Source: Rhizomys pruinosus
Lineage: Eukaryota; Chordata; Mammalia; Rodentia; Spalacidae
Assembly: GCA_009823505.1 (NCBI GenBank)
Contig: VZQC01013830.1
Location: forward strand, 561,933 to 625,932
Direction of reading: 5' to 3'
Length of the DNA: 64,000 nucleotides
How positions within the stretch are numbered: position 1 is the first letter of the stretch; each line of letters begins with the position of its first letter. The notes below the pieces were generated by a model, which worked only from the letters and a program-made list of their open reading frames with translations, did no database searches and was not told where the DNA came from. Made by a program: the position numbers and the translations under genes. Positions 1 to 12,034 of this stretch are shown here, in pieces.

Positions 1-2560
1 CTGACTAATAATAAAAGCCTCATGGTAGGAGCCTGGCAGTGTCTGCAGCAACAGGCTTAGGAAAGATGACTATCTTACTGCTGTGTTTGATGGCTATATT
101 CACCTAATAGATACAATATAAAAATATGAGTAGCCAGAAATGGGCCATTTCCACAATGGGCGACGAACCATCCAATGAAGGCATTATTGAATTGAGGTTT
201 TTCGTCAGCCTCAGAATGTTATCAAGTTTGGACCATTAAACACCTATCAGTAAGTCCTACAATTATGTTTTTAAGGTCTATGAATGTCATTTAGGTATCA
301 AAGTGCAATGATTTAAACCATGCAGGCAAAAAGTTTCTAACAAACATAGCGCTTGAAACAAACCCAAGATAATAAGGGGTTAAAACGTACCTTCACTTTC
401 CTAAATAAGGCCATGTGTCCACTTTGTCCCCAGAATTTTGAATTATAGCTTTGAAAAAGGGAAAAGGAAAAGGGGGGGGGATTGTCACATAACCAGCCAG
501 CAGGCCAAGATAATATTAATACTTAAGGGCTCACTCAAATTGTTACATTTGGAACCTCGTGTGGTCACAGGAAGCTAAAACCGAATTTTTCTTAAAATAT
601 TAAAAAGTAACATGGTGAAAGTAAAATAACAGATAATACAAAACAATTTTTTAGTATGTATGGGGTAACTACCCCTATATAATGTCCTGTTTTACTTGAG
701 GCTGTAAACTAGATATATAGTACCCTGGTAGGGTTGGAACCACAATTTCCTTGTATATTGCCCCAATATTACATTTATAGAATTCTTAAAAGTTGAACAG
801 TACTTTATAGCATACTACTCATAAATAAGGTTCTAATAACTTTGGCAATGACACTTTTAAAGGTTGTGCTAAGCAAAGGCACATGCATTGTAATCATAAA
901 AGACTAGAATCTTAAATAATGCTTGTAAAAACCTGTCATACACAACACAATTTTTGCACACATTTCTTTTTTCTTAACGAAGATTTTATCCCTAGCAGTA
1001 TTTAATTTGAAACATTCATGTGCATTGGAAAAAACACTTTAAGAAACTTATTTAAAAACATGCAGCTCTGAATTAATTTTGCTGCGCTAATGGCTATAAG
1101 TTCCTAGATGCTGATTATGTTGCACCTTTGGTTTAAAACTATGAATCTTATTAAAATACTTTAACAAGGATGTGAAAACAAATTATATATAATATAATTA
1201 AAGAACCTGACAATTCAAAGTACTTAGGGCTGTTTTTTTTGGAGGGAAGTGGATTGCAGGGACAGCAATGTGGTCACTGTTCCAAGTACCATGAGTATGA
1301 ATGAATCCAGGATTTTTTTAAAAGTTGGTCCCCTCTGGTCCAGAAGGAACGGTGGACATGCAACAGAGAGCACAAAAAAAATCGTTTCGTGAAATCCTTA
1401 AGCGTGTCAAAAAAACAATCAGGTTTCCTTCTTAACGTCTGGAACAAGAAAAAACTGGAAAGAGAAAATTTTTTTGTTGTAATACCTGTGGAAAAATACT
1501 TTTGGACAGAAGAGAGAAATAAACCTTCAAGATAAACAGTGTAGAAACCTAGGAACCCGGGTTTCCAAATCAGGCCCCTTTGAAAAAAAAAATTTTTAGA
1601 GGCATGCAAAAGTAAACTTAATTTTTGTTTGTGCCGCAACATAGAAATAAAACAAAGTTTTTTTTTTGAAAGTGGCCACTTTTTTTGACAAAAACACAAG
1701 TAGAACATGGACACATGACAGTACAAAGACATTGAAGAACGGTTTAACAAACGGTTATAAACCACAGACAGGTTTGGACAGATACATGACCTAACTGTAT
1801 CCATTAACTCTGGACAAGTGGGAAAAATCACCTTTTAAATCTAAGTTGCCTCCACTTGTGTCCGGAGCCATGTAGAATATCAATGTCACATTTACAAAGA
1901 ATCACTTAAGAGTTTTAAAGAACATTTGTGCGTTAGGTGTTGGAAAATAGACCTTGTATGTTCCTAACTGGTGCTTTGCCAGCACAGTCTGTTGGCTGTG
2001 TACACGTGCGAAGGCGGTGGACTGGGTAGAGGAACATCTGGTCAGCTTGTGGTGTATTACCTGCTTAATTTAACTGAGAAATACAATTTAGTTAGTGGAA
2101 TCCAAGATCCTTCACGCCAAGTGACAGAATTACTCAACCTGAGGGACAATGTTTGGATGCTAAGTGAGGCAGGGTGTGGTCAGCAGACCTTCTTAATCTC
2201 AGATATAGAGGCTCTTCAAAAGATCCCAGCCAAAGTCCCAAAGTTTTACTGCCTGAGGCAAAAGACTGGATGCGAGGTTGGGCAGGGCGTGGTCAACAAC
2301 ACTCTTAATTTCAGAACAGGGGCTTGTATCGTAGCAGAACAAAAAATGGATTTCTGAATAAAATGGGGTTTAAAGGAAAAAACAATGAACATGTGGAAAA
2401 TGTCAAAATCTAAAATAATCCCTTAAAATTTAGGCAAAAGTTTGTAAAAAACAAAATATAAAAAAACCAAAATTGTGAAAGGATAAGAATATGCCATTAA
2501 ATAAATTGCAAGAAAATTAGAATATAGAAATATACATATTAGTTATTCAAAGGTCTGAGG
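1..2560. other. Unassigned AT-rich sequence
   Basis: No SINE, no splice-supported exon. The minus strand reads like an AU-rich 3' UTR or a decayed processed copy (runs such as ATTTA, and a 185-codon frame at 1831-1274 of low-complexity Phe/Leu composition that I do not believe is coding). On the plus strand a 128-codon frame (1971-2357) ends beside AATAAA at 2358-2363. I recognise no protein. CFAP43 is the expected neighbour on this side of GSTO1, but no CFAP43 exon was identified. Confidence 0.4.
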
Positions 2561-2934
2561 TAAATTCAGGCTTCCTGCCAGTGGTCTTTTTGTGGCTCAG
2601 CAGAAATGGGGCAGCTGTGTGGCAGACTGGGAGAGGAGAGAGCTCTAGGAAGGAAGTAAAGTTTTTTAGCCTCAGAAGATAGGGGAACGGGTGGAGTGGG
2701 GCTGGTCAGAGACTCCAGGTCTGAGTGTCTCTGAAGCAGAACGGAAGGCTAAAATGAAGGAAGAATTGGAGGGTAGACCAGGCAGAGAGAAGGAGGGAGA
2801 AGGAAGATGGAAGGAAGCAGGAGAGAGTACCACCTTTCCACGGAACCCAGTTCAAGCCTGTGGATTCAAAACATTGAGGGACTAATGCTGAGAGAGGGAG
2901 GGAGAAGGGAGAAGTACAAGGGGTGGTGGGGGAG

Positions 2935-2974
<40 letters not shown>

Positions 2975-3212
2975 TCTGGAGAAATACTCGGCTGGCAAGT
3001 CCAGGGGTTGCAAAATGTCATGGCACCAATAATAATAAAGTGTAAAAAATCAGGAAACAAAAAGGCACAGGAGGCATAGGTCACTCTAGGAGCTGCTTTT
3101 ACTTCCACGTGGGATGTGCAGCGTGAGCCGCCTGCAGACACGTGATGGGACCAGACAGCATGGCAGGAGGCAGAGAGAAAGGGGTGGGACGGGGAACAAG
3201 AGAGAGGCAGAG

Positions 3213-3251
<39 letters not shown>

Positions 3252-3600
3252 GAGAGCCTAGGTCGGCCACCCAAGGTCAAAAGCAGAGTGGAGTTCTGGT
3301 CTAGTGTATAGTGAGGGGGATGGGAGTCTTAAGAGGAATGGAGAGAGGGACATGAGCGAAGGGAAAGAATGCCTGTACACACAAGCATTCTGACCATTTA
3401 CCGGAGCGCTGGCAGAATTCTCTCAAAGCTGAGAATTCGAGATCTGAGGTACTTAAAGAGTGTAGGAATACACTCCAAGTAGTGTGAGGCCCAGGGCTCT
3501 CTTTTAGAGTGTGAGGCTTCCCATATTGGGAAGTGGAGGAAGGAAGAAAGGGAGAGGGAGAGAGAGAGAAAAGAGGTTTGTAAATAGATTCTTTTAGTCT
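2560..3600. repeat. GA-rich low-complexity block with two (GA)n tracts
   Basis: Pure (GA)n at about 2936-2969 and 3217-3246 inside 1 kb of purine-rich sequence. It may be the remnant interior of the adjacent reverse-oriented retroviral element; that link is inference. Short reading frames of Arg-Glu or Leu-Ser repeats are artefacts of the tract. Confidence 0.75.
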
Positions 3601-4364
3601 CAGTAGCCAGAAAGCCCTAAGGCGTGTCCGCCCTAGTTATGTGGCGCCTCAGAGACCCAGGTCTGTGTGACCAGTTTGGGAGTCTCTGAAATCGGGGTGC
3701 ACGTCTGTGAAGTCGGCGTCCCGAAAAATCACAGAGGAGCCAAAATTCGGGTCCAGAGTCTGTCCCCAGCGTCCTGGTAATAACAGACAAACTGGACAGG
3801 GAAAAGGGGATCCTGATTTAGCCGGCACTCAGGGATCGAAAATGGAACGGAATGGGAGACTAAAAGAATGGAAAAGAGGATAGGAGAAAGCAGTAGTTAG
3901 AACAGGAAGTGTCGAGGCAGAGGGGGCAGCTAGAGGGGGCAGAACATACACAGGGTTACACAGAAGGTAGGGGTAGGAGATAAGAATCTCTCCTCACTCA
4001 GGTGCCCATCAGGCCGGCCGCCTGCGAGGCGACTTAGGAAGTCTTACCATGAGGGCCACTCATATAAACCCCATGCTCGGTCACCACGAGTGTGATGAGT
4101 GCCCGATGAGGTGTAACGACTTCTGCGGAACTGCGGATTAGGGCCCAATCAGATTCCATAGACCGAGAGCTGTGGAACCCTAACACACACTCACTCACAT
4201 GCACAGTCACACGGGAATAGAGTAGGGTAGGATAAGGAGAGGAGAGAACGTACCTTTGGCCGAATGGTGGTGGGTGCTGTTGTAGCCTGCGCTCAGTATC
4301 TAGCTTACCGGCTACTCTAAAGCTGCTCCGGGGAAAAAGGCGATCCAAGTCACTGGCACCAGAA
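3600..4364 (-). mobile_element. Leader-like interior of an endogenous retrovirus, decayed
   Basis: Lies directly after the 3' end of the LTR on the minus strand. It opens with a primer-binding-site-like TGGTGCC motif three bases beyond the LTR and continues as GC-rich, non-SINE sequence. No gag, pro, pol or env frame of useful length is seen, so the element is non-coding here. The left limit is uncertain. Confidence 0.45.
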
Positions 4365-4728
4365 TGTAAGGTTATGGTGCGCTCCCCCCGGAATGAAAAG
4401 CCATGAGGTCTAAGGTCTTCGGAGCAAAGTTTAATTCAGGGTAGCCGGGGCTGGGCTCAGGGGAAAGAGAAAGCCAAGCCAAGCACAGAATGGCGTCTCG
4501 CTTGGGAATTTAAGGGATAAGGTGGGAGCGGGATTCAGTGGGAGTGGGGTGGGTTGGAATCCTGAATCTGGCTTCTGAAGGGTGAGGGGCGAGGCAGAAG
4601 ATTCCTGAGTAATCAGTGGTGGCCTGCTTTAGCATAACCAAAGGCCATGCCTGGTAGAGCAGGTTTTTGGACCTCTGGTCTTAGGTGTCTCTGCATTCCA
4701 ATGGGCTTCTGGATCTAACAACCTGACA
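4365..4728 (-). mobile_element. Retroviral-type LTR, about 364 bp
   Basis: Plus-strand ends TGTAAGGTT ... AACCTGACA form an 8/9-matched inverted terminal repeat with TG...CA ends. Read on the minus strand, an ATTAAA-type poly(A) signal (gaattaaactttg) lies about 80 bases before the 3' end, as in an R region. No polypurine tract precedes it, so it behaves as a 5' LTR. No second copy was found in the window. The family is not identified. Confidence 0.65.
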
Positions 4729-6080
4729 GTATTGACTATTTATCTTTGGTTTATACTTTCTTTTTGGGTGTTTAAGTCCATACAATTAGCCCAGATTCAC
4801 CAAACTTTGTTTTCTCAAGGTCATTTGAGGTTCTGGTCTTCAGGGGGGATTCAGGTTTTGGGGGAGGAAGGGAGTGCCAGGCTCTTCTGGCCATTCTTAA
4901 CCAGGTCCATCTACCAAGGACAAGGTCAGGTCTTGCTAGACCAGGCTTCCCTTTGGAGCATGAGGCAACTTTCCTCTATCTTGAGCTTCCTCTTTATAGA
5001 CAGACACTGGCTGGGGTTCTGTTGGTATTTGGTGGATCTTCAAGACCTCCTCCCACCGGAAGCCTGCTGACTCACAATTGCAGAACATTTTAAGAGATGT
5101 CTAACCCCTACAAAAATCCCCTGGGACCAATTGACCTCAGAGAGCAAGGAACAAAATTGTCCCTTAAATACCTTGGCTGAATTGGTATGGGCCTTAAGTA
5201 TGGGCATTAAGCATCCAAAAAAGTTAAGTTACACCAATCTGGTACTTTTAATTACTGTATCATATTTAGATAAAACCTGAAGAAATGCCCAAGAAGCCTT
5301 GCATAAACATTGACTTGAAGACATTTGACACCATAGGATACGCAGGCAAAGCCTATAAGTGAAATTTAAACAGTTTTAGGCATATCTCAAAAATAATGAT
5401 TTACTACAAACTTAAGTAATCTCTTTACTTTCCCAAACCCCATATCCTAGTTTATAATTTTCCAATAACAGGGAACATACCTGTTGAACAGAATCAAGCT
5501 GAAAAAATGTACCAAGTCCATCCAAACTGTCTCCTTCTGGAGTGCATGCCACTAGTTCAGGGAAGGAAACCTAGCTTTTCTTGAGTCAAGTTATCTTGAA
5601 ATGGGCAGAACAGATATCAAAAGTAACACTTGCATAAGTGACAGAGACCAAAAAAATAGCAGTAGTCAAAGGTAGCCCATTTCTTGTCTATGCCCCTTTA
5701 ATCCAAATCTACACCTGGAAGTCCAGTACAAGACAGGAATGGACCAAAAGCCAACCCCAACCCTGTGTGGCAATAATCCCATTTAGACCATTAGTAAACT
5801 GGCTTCAATGTTTATACCATTGCACTCTAGAAACATTTAACCACTTCAATCCAGTACAAGTATCTTACTTTCTACTAAACTTTGCAATATTTATGCCCAT
5901 CCAGCCAAACAGGGCAGTTCCCTCAAACACATCACCACAAAATAAAAAAACCTTAAAGTGACCCTAAAAGTCCCAGGGTCAATCTTTCCAGATATTCAGA
6001 AAAGCACCACATAGGCCTGGCAAAAATCCTGTCTATCAGCCCCAAAGATGTTCCACCTAGTGCTCCAGTATCCCTCATAC
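4729..6080. other. Unassigned spacer
   Basis: AT-rich, no SINE or supported exon. Short frames at 4732-5070 and 5638-5961 show no recognisable domain. The tract could include decayed retroelement sequence, but I cannot support a family. Confidence 0.35.
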
Positions 6081-6269
6081 AAAACACAACCAAAGGCTTT
6101 GAATTCTATTTTATCTATTATTAACATAGCGACTCCTCCTTCTTTCCTAGTGCCATTTACTTGTACTATTTTTTTATCCTCCTTTCACCTTGGGATAATA
6201 TCTATCTTTAAAGGTGAGGTAAGTTTCTTGGAGACAAGAAAGAAAAAAAAAAGATGGGTTTTGTTTCTT

Positions 6270-6500
6270 TTTTTAAATTTTTATTTATTTATTAATTTTT
6301 ATGTGTATGAGTGTACTGTCTGCATGTAGGTTGGTGCACCCGTGTGGTGCAATGACGAGGAGGTCAGAAGAGGGTGTTGGATTCCCCTGGAACTGGAGTT
6401 AAAGATGGTTCTCAGCTGCCATGTGGGTGCTGGGGATTGAACCTGGGTCCTCTGCAAGGGCAGTCGGCACTCTTAACCACTAGGCCATCTCTCCACCCCT
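6270..6500 (-). mobile_element. B2 SINE
   Basis: Reverse-oriented B2: ends in ggccatctctccacccc, with the gaggtcagaagaggg core. Flanked by GGGTTTTGTTTCTT at 6256-6269 and 6501-6514. Confidence 0.92.
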
Positions 6501-6514
6501 GGGTTTTGTTTCTT

Positions 6515-6751
6515 TTTTTTTTTAAACAAATGTTTTCTTTTTTAAATTTATTTTATTTTTTTATGTGTATGAATGTACTGTCCCCACATGTAGATTTGTG
6601 CACCCGAGTCGTGCAATGACGCGGAGGTCAGAAGACGGCATTTGATTCCCCTGGAACTGGAGCTAAAGACAGTTTTTAGCCACCATGTGGGTGCTGGGTC
6701 CTTTGCAAGAGCAGTTGGCGCTCTTAACCACTAGCCATCTCTCCAGCCCCT
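6515..6751 (-). mobile_element. B2 SINE, second copy at the same site
   Basis: Reverse-oriented B2 directly after the middle copy of GGGTTTTGTTTCTT; a third copy follows at 6752-6765. Confidence 0.92.
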
Positions 6752-7239
6752 GGGTTTTGTTTCTTAATCCACTCTACTAGTCTTTGTCTCTTAATTGGAG
6801 AATTCATTCCATTGATATTTAAAACTGTTGTTGAGAGAATTAAATTGCTTCCAATCATTTTGATTTCTAGTTTATTCTTGCCCTAGGTTTTTATTTCCAT
6901 AGTGGTAGTATCATTTGTTTTCTGGTGTTGATTGGTTATAGTCATCCCTGCCCTCTGCTCTTTGTATTGCTTGAAGTATTCTCTGCAGGCATGGCTTATT
7001 GGAGAGAAATTCTTTCAACTTATTTATATCATAGAGCATTTTCCTTTCTCCTTCAATTATAATAGACATTTTTGCTAGATAAAGTACTCAGGGTTAGCAT
7101 CTATAGTCTTTTAGAACAGGGAATTTTTTAGATCAGGCTCTGAGAAATCAGCTGCAATTCTGATAGGTTTTCCTCTGGAGGTAACTTGTTGCTTTGGGCG
7201 ATGTCTATAGCACCAAATTTTAGTCTCTAAGGATCCAAA

Positions 7240-7590
7240 TGCCCTCAGACCACCTCTGATGCTTCCCAATGCTCTTGGGGGTCCGTCATTAAGGGAAGCC
7301 AAGGCAGAAGCTCAAGGCAGAAACTGGGAGAGAAACACCAAAGCAGAAACTACAGAGGAACGCTGTTTAACTGGCTTGCTCAGAACTATTTCTCTTATGA
7401 CAGCCCAGGCCCCCCTACCCAGGGATGACTCCACCCACAGTGGGCTGGGCCCTCCTATATCAGCAATCAAAAGAATGGCCCCACAGACAGGCTGCAGGCC
7501 AATCTGGTGGAGAAAATTTCTCAGTTGGAGTTCCCTCTTCCCAAGTGTCTACAGTTTGTGTAAAATTGACAGAAAGTAACCAGCACAGAC
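7240..7590 (+). repeat. Dispersed rodent repeat, copy A
   Basis: Shares gggctgggccctcctatatca, ccacagacaggctgcaggcc and a ttgacagaa end with the copies at 15515-15930 and 22945-23560. I suspect a LINE 3'-end or non-autonomous family, but do not assign a name. Confidence 0.6.
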
Positions 7591-8559
7591 TTCCAGCCTC
7601 TACGACTATCAGATGTATATGTGGTAAAGCCACTTTGGTACTTTGTTCCATAGTTCCAGTGAAAGGAAGTATCAAAACCAGAGGAAATTCCAAAAACATC
7701 TTATTCTCTACCCCTCTGATAATAGAGCCAGTCAAAATAAAAACCAGATCTATTTATAGTCCTAAGCAGCAATGAGTTACAAGCTTTCAGTCACTGGCTG
7801 GTCTTTCCTTCTGCATGCCCCGGTGCCCCAGGACTCCACTGCTTTCCTGATTAAGTGAAAGGGTAAAGGTGTTGAGTATATGCTCTGCCTGGGCATATAC
7901 TCAATGCCTGAGCATCTTTCTGTAGAATCAAGAAGCCACATTCACCAAGCCCAGTTGCTTACATCAGCCTGTGTTCTTTCCAGGGCTGCCAGACAAATGT
8001 TTTATGGCTAGATTTTTGAAAGCACCATCACCAGTCTGAGGTTAGCAATATCCAAATGTGTGTTTTTTTCCTGGATTAAAATGTGCTCTGTGGGTGACTA
8101 GGGACTGTGGCCTTCCCAGTTGTCACAGAAAGCTAGAGCGGAAAGAAAAACGGCTATCCAGGTTTCTGGAAGGCTTCCAGGGAGCTATAGTAACAGCAGG
8201 AGCCTTTGGTTGTACCCTCTGGAATGTTGAGTGAGGCCAGGCCACAGCCCCTGAAGTCTATGGGGACTGAGAGAGAGGGGTGAACAGGGCCCAAGTTCCT
8301 ACTGCCACACCAAGTACCAAGCACCTTCGTGGCTAGGGAGTGGGGTGCGAGAGGTAGGGTAGTGGGAGTCAGGATCACGCGTGGAGGCAGACTGGAGACC
8401 ACTTTCTTTTTCTCTGGGATGGGGTGGCTCTGAGCGTTTTTGGGTTTTGGTGCAGCTCTGGGTGGCCAGCATGCAACACTAGACAGCGGCACCCGCTCCA
8501 AGTGCTGTCCTGAAAAATCCGAAGTGCCGTAGCATGGCTTGGGCAGAGGGCGTTCAGTC
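7590..8559. other. Upstream flank of GSTO1
   Basis: No SINE of recognisable age and no supported exon. Composition becomes GC-rich towards 8.5 kb. Reading frames here (e.g. 8567-8154 minus) have no recognised homology. Confidence 0.4.
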
Positions 8560-8829
8560 CCCTGCACTGCCCCTCCGAGAGCTTAGGCTGCAGCGGAACA
8601 TGGAAATTTACTGTGGGCGAAGGTCGCGGTCACACAGGGCGTGTGCGAGGTTCTCTTTAACCTCTGGCGCAGCATGGGGCCAGGGTGCACCATCCAGGCG
8701 GGGCTGGAGGCGGGCACTTTGGGGCGGGGGACAAGTGGTATGCTTCCTGAACTGCCCGCAAACCCTAGAGGAGCGTGGCGATCGTCTTAGAGCAGGAGAC
8801 GCGTGGTGATCTTCCTGTGCGGCCCAGCC
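8560..8829 (+). promoter_or_regulatory. GSTO1: GSTO1 promoter / 5' UTR, GC-rich
   Basis: CpG density rises sharply from about 8560 and stays high through exon 2 (about 9130), in contrast with the AT-rich flank. A GC box (ggggcggggg) lies at 8721-8730, about 100 bases before the ATG. No TATA box is evident. The TSS is inferred to lie within roughly 150 bases upstream of 8830 but cannot be placed from sequence alone. Confidence 0.6.
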
Positions 8830-8866
8830 ATGTCCGGGGTGTCTGGCACCAGGAGCTTGGGGAAGG
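8830..8866 (+). CDS. GSTO1: GSTO1 coding exon 1
   Basis: Encodes residues 1-12 plus the first base of Gly13 ([12 protein letters not shown]). It is followed by a GTAAGT donor at 8867. The ATG context is gccATGt, with G at -3. Confidence 0.95.
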
Positions 8867-11800
8867 GTAAGTCCTGCCCGGTGCCGGTCGGGATCCAGCC
8901 ACGCGGGCTACGGGGAAGTGGAGAGGCCGCGCAGGACAGGGACGGCGGGAGGCTCCGTCCACCGCGCTCCGCGCGTAACGGTTCCCCCGGGTTTCTCCCC
9001 TGCAGGAAGCGCGCCCCCGGGCCCAGTCCCGGAGGGCCAGATCCGTGTCTACAGCATGAGGTTCTGCCCGTTTGCTCAGAGGACGCTGCTGGTCCTGAAG
9101 GCCAAGGGAATCCGGTGAGGCCCAAGGAGCAAAGCATTCCCAGAGCGCGCTGGATCTGCGATAACGTTACTGGGTTGCTCCAGATACCCCGGCAAGATTG
9201 CTGAACAGGGGCGGCAAAGGCCTTTTTAGTCCTAGTGCTCTTTCTTGGCCTTCACGTAGTGCCTTCTCCATTCTTGTCTGGCTGCGTTGTGAATATGTGG
9301 ACACGCCCCAGGCCGGGCAGTTCACACAGTGGAAAGATCTTGACCCGGTCAGCACTGTTTTCCATTAACTAACTGTCTGAGCACAGCCATGTAGGCCGGG
9401 TTATTGCTTTAGTGAGAAAAGTGTCAGTGTCTAGAAAGTTGCCAGTCTTTATGCAAAACCACGTTATTAGAACTAGCAAGTCTCTTGGCTTTCCTCTGCT
9501 GCCCATTATCCATTGGGATTGTTTTCCCGGGGGACCTTTGAACAGACGATTATTAGACACCTGCTGTGTGGAAGTTCACTCTTAAGAACTTAAAGTTTGT
9601 AAACTTAGACTATTTTAGTCTGAAACGAGAAGTGGTTAGGCAGGCAATTCTTTTTCTTAAAAGGATTTTAAGATGCATCTTTTTTTTTTTTATAAATTTT
9701 TTTTTTTTATTTATTTAATTTATTTCTGTATGTGTATGAATGTACTGTCTGCATGCAAGTCTGTGCACCCGTGTCGTGCAATGCCGCGGAGGTCAGAAGA
9801 GGGTCTCGGATTCCCCTGGAACTGGAGTTCTCCTGGAATTGGAGTTTCGGACGGCTCTAGGCCGCCATGTGGGTGCTGGGGATCGAACCCGGGTCCTCTG
9901 CAAGAGCGGTCGGCGCTCTTAACCGTTAGGCCATCTCTCCAGCCCTTAAGATGCATCTTTAAAAAAAAAGTGTTTGTTTTTGCTTTTTTGTCTTTTTTGC
10001 ACAGGGTCTCCGTGTAGCTGGCCTGTTACTCACTACATAGACCAGGCTAATCTTGAACTCACAGAGCTCCACCTGCCTCTGCTTCCTGAGTGCAGGTGTG
10101 CACCACCACACTTGGCTCATAAAAAAGTATTTTTAATTAGCTATCACTTCATGAAGAGTTGGAGATCACGCTCTCTTAAGAAAATGCTTCGTAATGCTTA
10201 CTTAAAATAAATTTGCTGCATTAGTCATAACTCTTTTACTGTAACTAAGAAACTCCAACTGAATTGGAAAAAAAAAAAAAAAAAAGAGAGAGACATTTAT
10301 AGTACTCATGTAAACGGGAAAGTCCAGGAGGACGTAGCTGGATTGAGGGGCACAGGTTCTGTGTTGTGTGGCTCCTGAAACCCTGGGTTGAAAAGAGTGA
10401 CTTGTCTAACCAGTGAAAGTTCATAGAAAATGAAAGACAGACAAGGGAATAAAAAACTCAAGACAGTGCATACACCTTTATTTTTGGGAGGGGGGGACTG
10501 CAGGGGGTCCTCTGTAAGGACCAGAGTCCACCATCTGCTTACAAGTCCAGAAAAGGAGAGGGCATGAAAAGTTTCCCTTTTGGGCACATGGTTGGCCACT
10601 GCTATTGGTAACCAGGGAGCCATGAGTAAAAAAACTGCCAAGTCATGGAGGACAAATGACCTTTGTGTTTGTTCTTGACTCAGGATCAATAGGGCCGGGC
10701 AAGAGCAAGAATCTAGGAGAGAGCAACTTTAGTTCTGGAAACCAAATGATTCCAGTTAAGGAGAGGAGGAGGAGGAGCTTTACAGGTAGCATGGCCCTGG
10801 CTAAGAACCGGAATAGTTTTCTAAAGCAAAATTGAAATTATTTTACCTAATACTGGGGAGGGAGGAGATACCTTTCAGAGAGTGCATATAACAGGTCTAC
10901 TGTGTTCACAGGTCAGTTTTAACTTGGAACCCTAGGATACTTTTATTGGGAAGGTACTATGATCTTAGTGCGTGATGTAACCTAGCTAGGGGCAGTGTTT
11001 TTCTAAGTAGCATCTTCCAACCTGTTGGGGTAGGTATATTGGCTGTGGGCTCAAAATGCCAAGCTACCAGGGATGTTCTGAGACACTTCTTTAACATTTT
11101 AAAGCCCAGGATATACATTTTATTTTCAAAGCATAATTTTTAGAGATGTTGATTATTCTTTGGAAGAGGGTCTTATTTTTTTTTTTTTCTAATTTCACCA
11201 GCTGGACTATATGCTTAGTATTCTGACACCACATGAGCTTTTTAATACATACTCATTAGTGTTCAAACTGGGTATTTGTTTTTGTGAAGGATTACATACT
11301 TAAATCCTCAAACTAAACACTGTTCCATTGTACGTAAGCGGAATAGGAAAGAAGTTGGTGTATACTGCTTTGGGGTGATCTGTTGGACACTCTCCTATTC
11401 TTCCAGATATACAGACTTTGCTTTAACAATTACATGATACTTTCCTTTCTCTTATTTCCCCTATCATCTCTCTAAGATACAAGGTAAGTACAACTACAAT
11501 CTGGATTGCCTGGCTCCAGCTCTGTCTTCCTTTTCTAGTTTACTATGTATGATTTTTCTTCAGGAAACACACCAACATATGCAGCTTTAATCTGATTTAC
11601 TAGATTTTTAGGTTTCCTTTAACATTCTTTTAAAGGATTTTAAATTTTATACTAGTAAAATGAATTTGGTCGAATCCATTCATTTTGAACTGAACTGAAG
11701 TGAAATTAATTTTATCAAGGTTGATTCTCATATACTGAGTGGAGAGTGAAAATAATCCAATTATTTGCCTCCTCTCAGGATCTCAAGGAGCTATTAGTCC

Positions 11801-11985
11801 TCCAGTGTTCCCTGCAGCGATGTTCACAATAGTATAATGCTGATAGCCACTGATAGGTGCGAGGATAAAGAAAATGTGCTCTACGAATACCGTTCCACTT
11901 TTAAAAAGAAGGAAATCCTGCAACATGTGACACCATAGATGAATCCTGAGGCTGTTACATGAAACAGGTCACACACATACACACA

Positions 11986-12034
<49 letters not shown>

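Larger units (their letters stand above)
6090..7125 (-). mobile_element. L1 fragment, antisense, split by two B2 insertions
   Basis: Plus-strand text such as gaggtaagtttcttggagac, ctctactagtctttgtctct and ttgctagataaagtactcag resembles the antisense of rodent/primate L1 coding sequence. Parts are 6090-6270 and 6766-7125, with B2 copies between. Open frame is lost. Confidence 0.65.

Noticed and set aside
1200..1215. Second LTR end (aacctgaca at about 1204-1212)
   Set aside because: Only nine bases match; the preceding sequence is unlike the LTR at 4365-4728.
2866..3311. Arg-Glu and Leu-Ser repeat frames
   Set aside because: Translation of (GA)n tracts.
8765..9137. Minus-strand frames over GSTO1 exons 1-2
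   Set aside because: Shadow of the real exons and GC-rich promoter.
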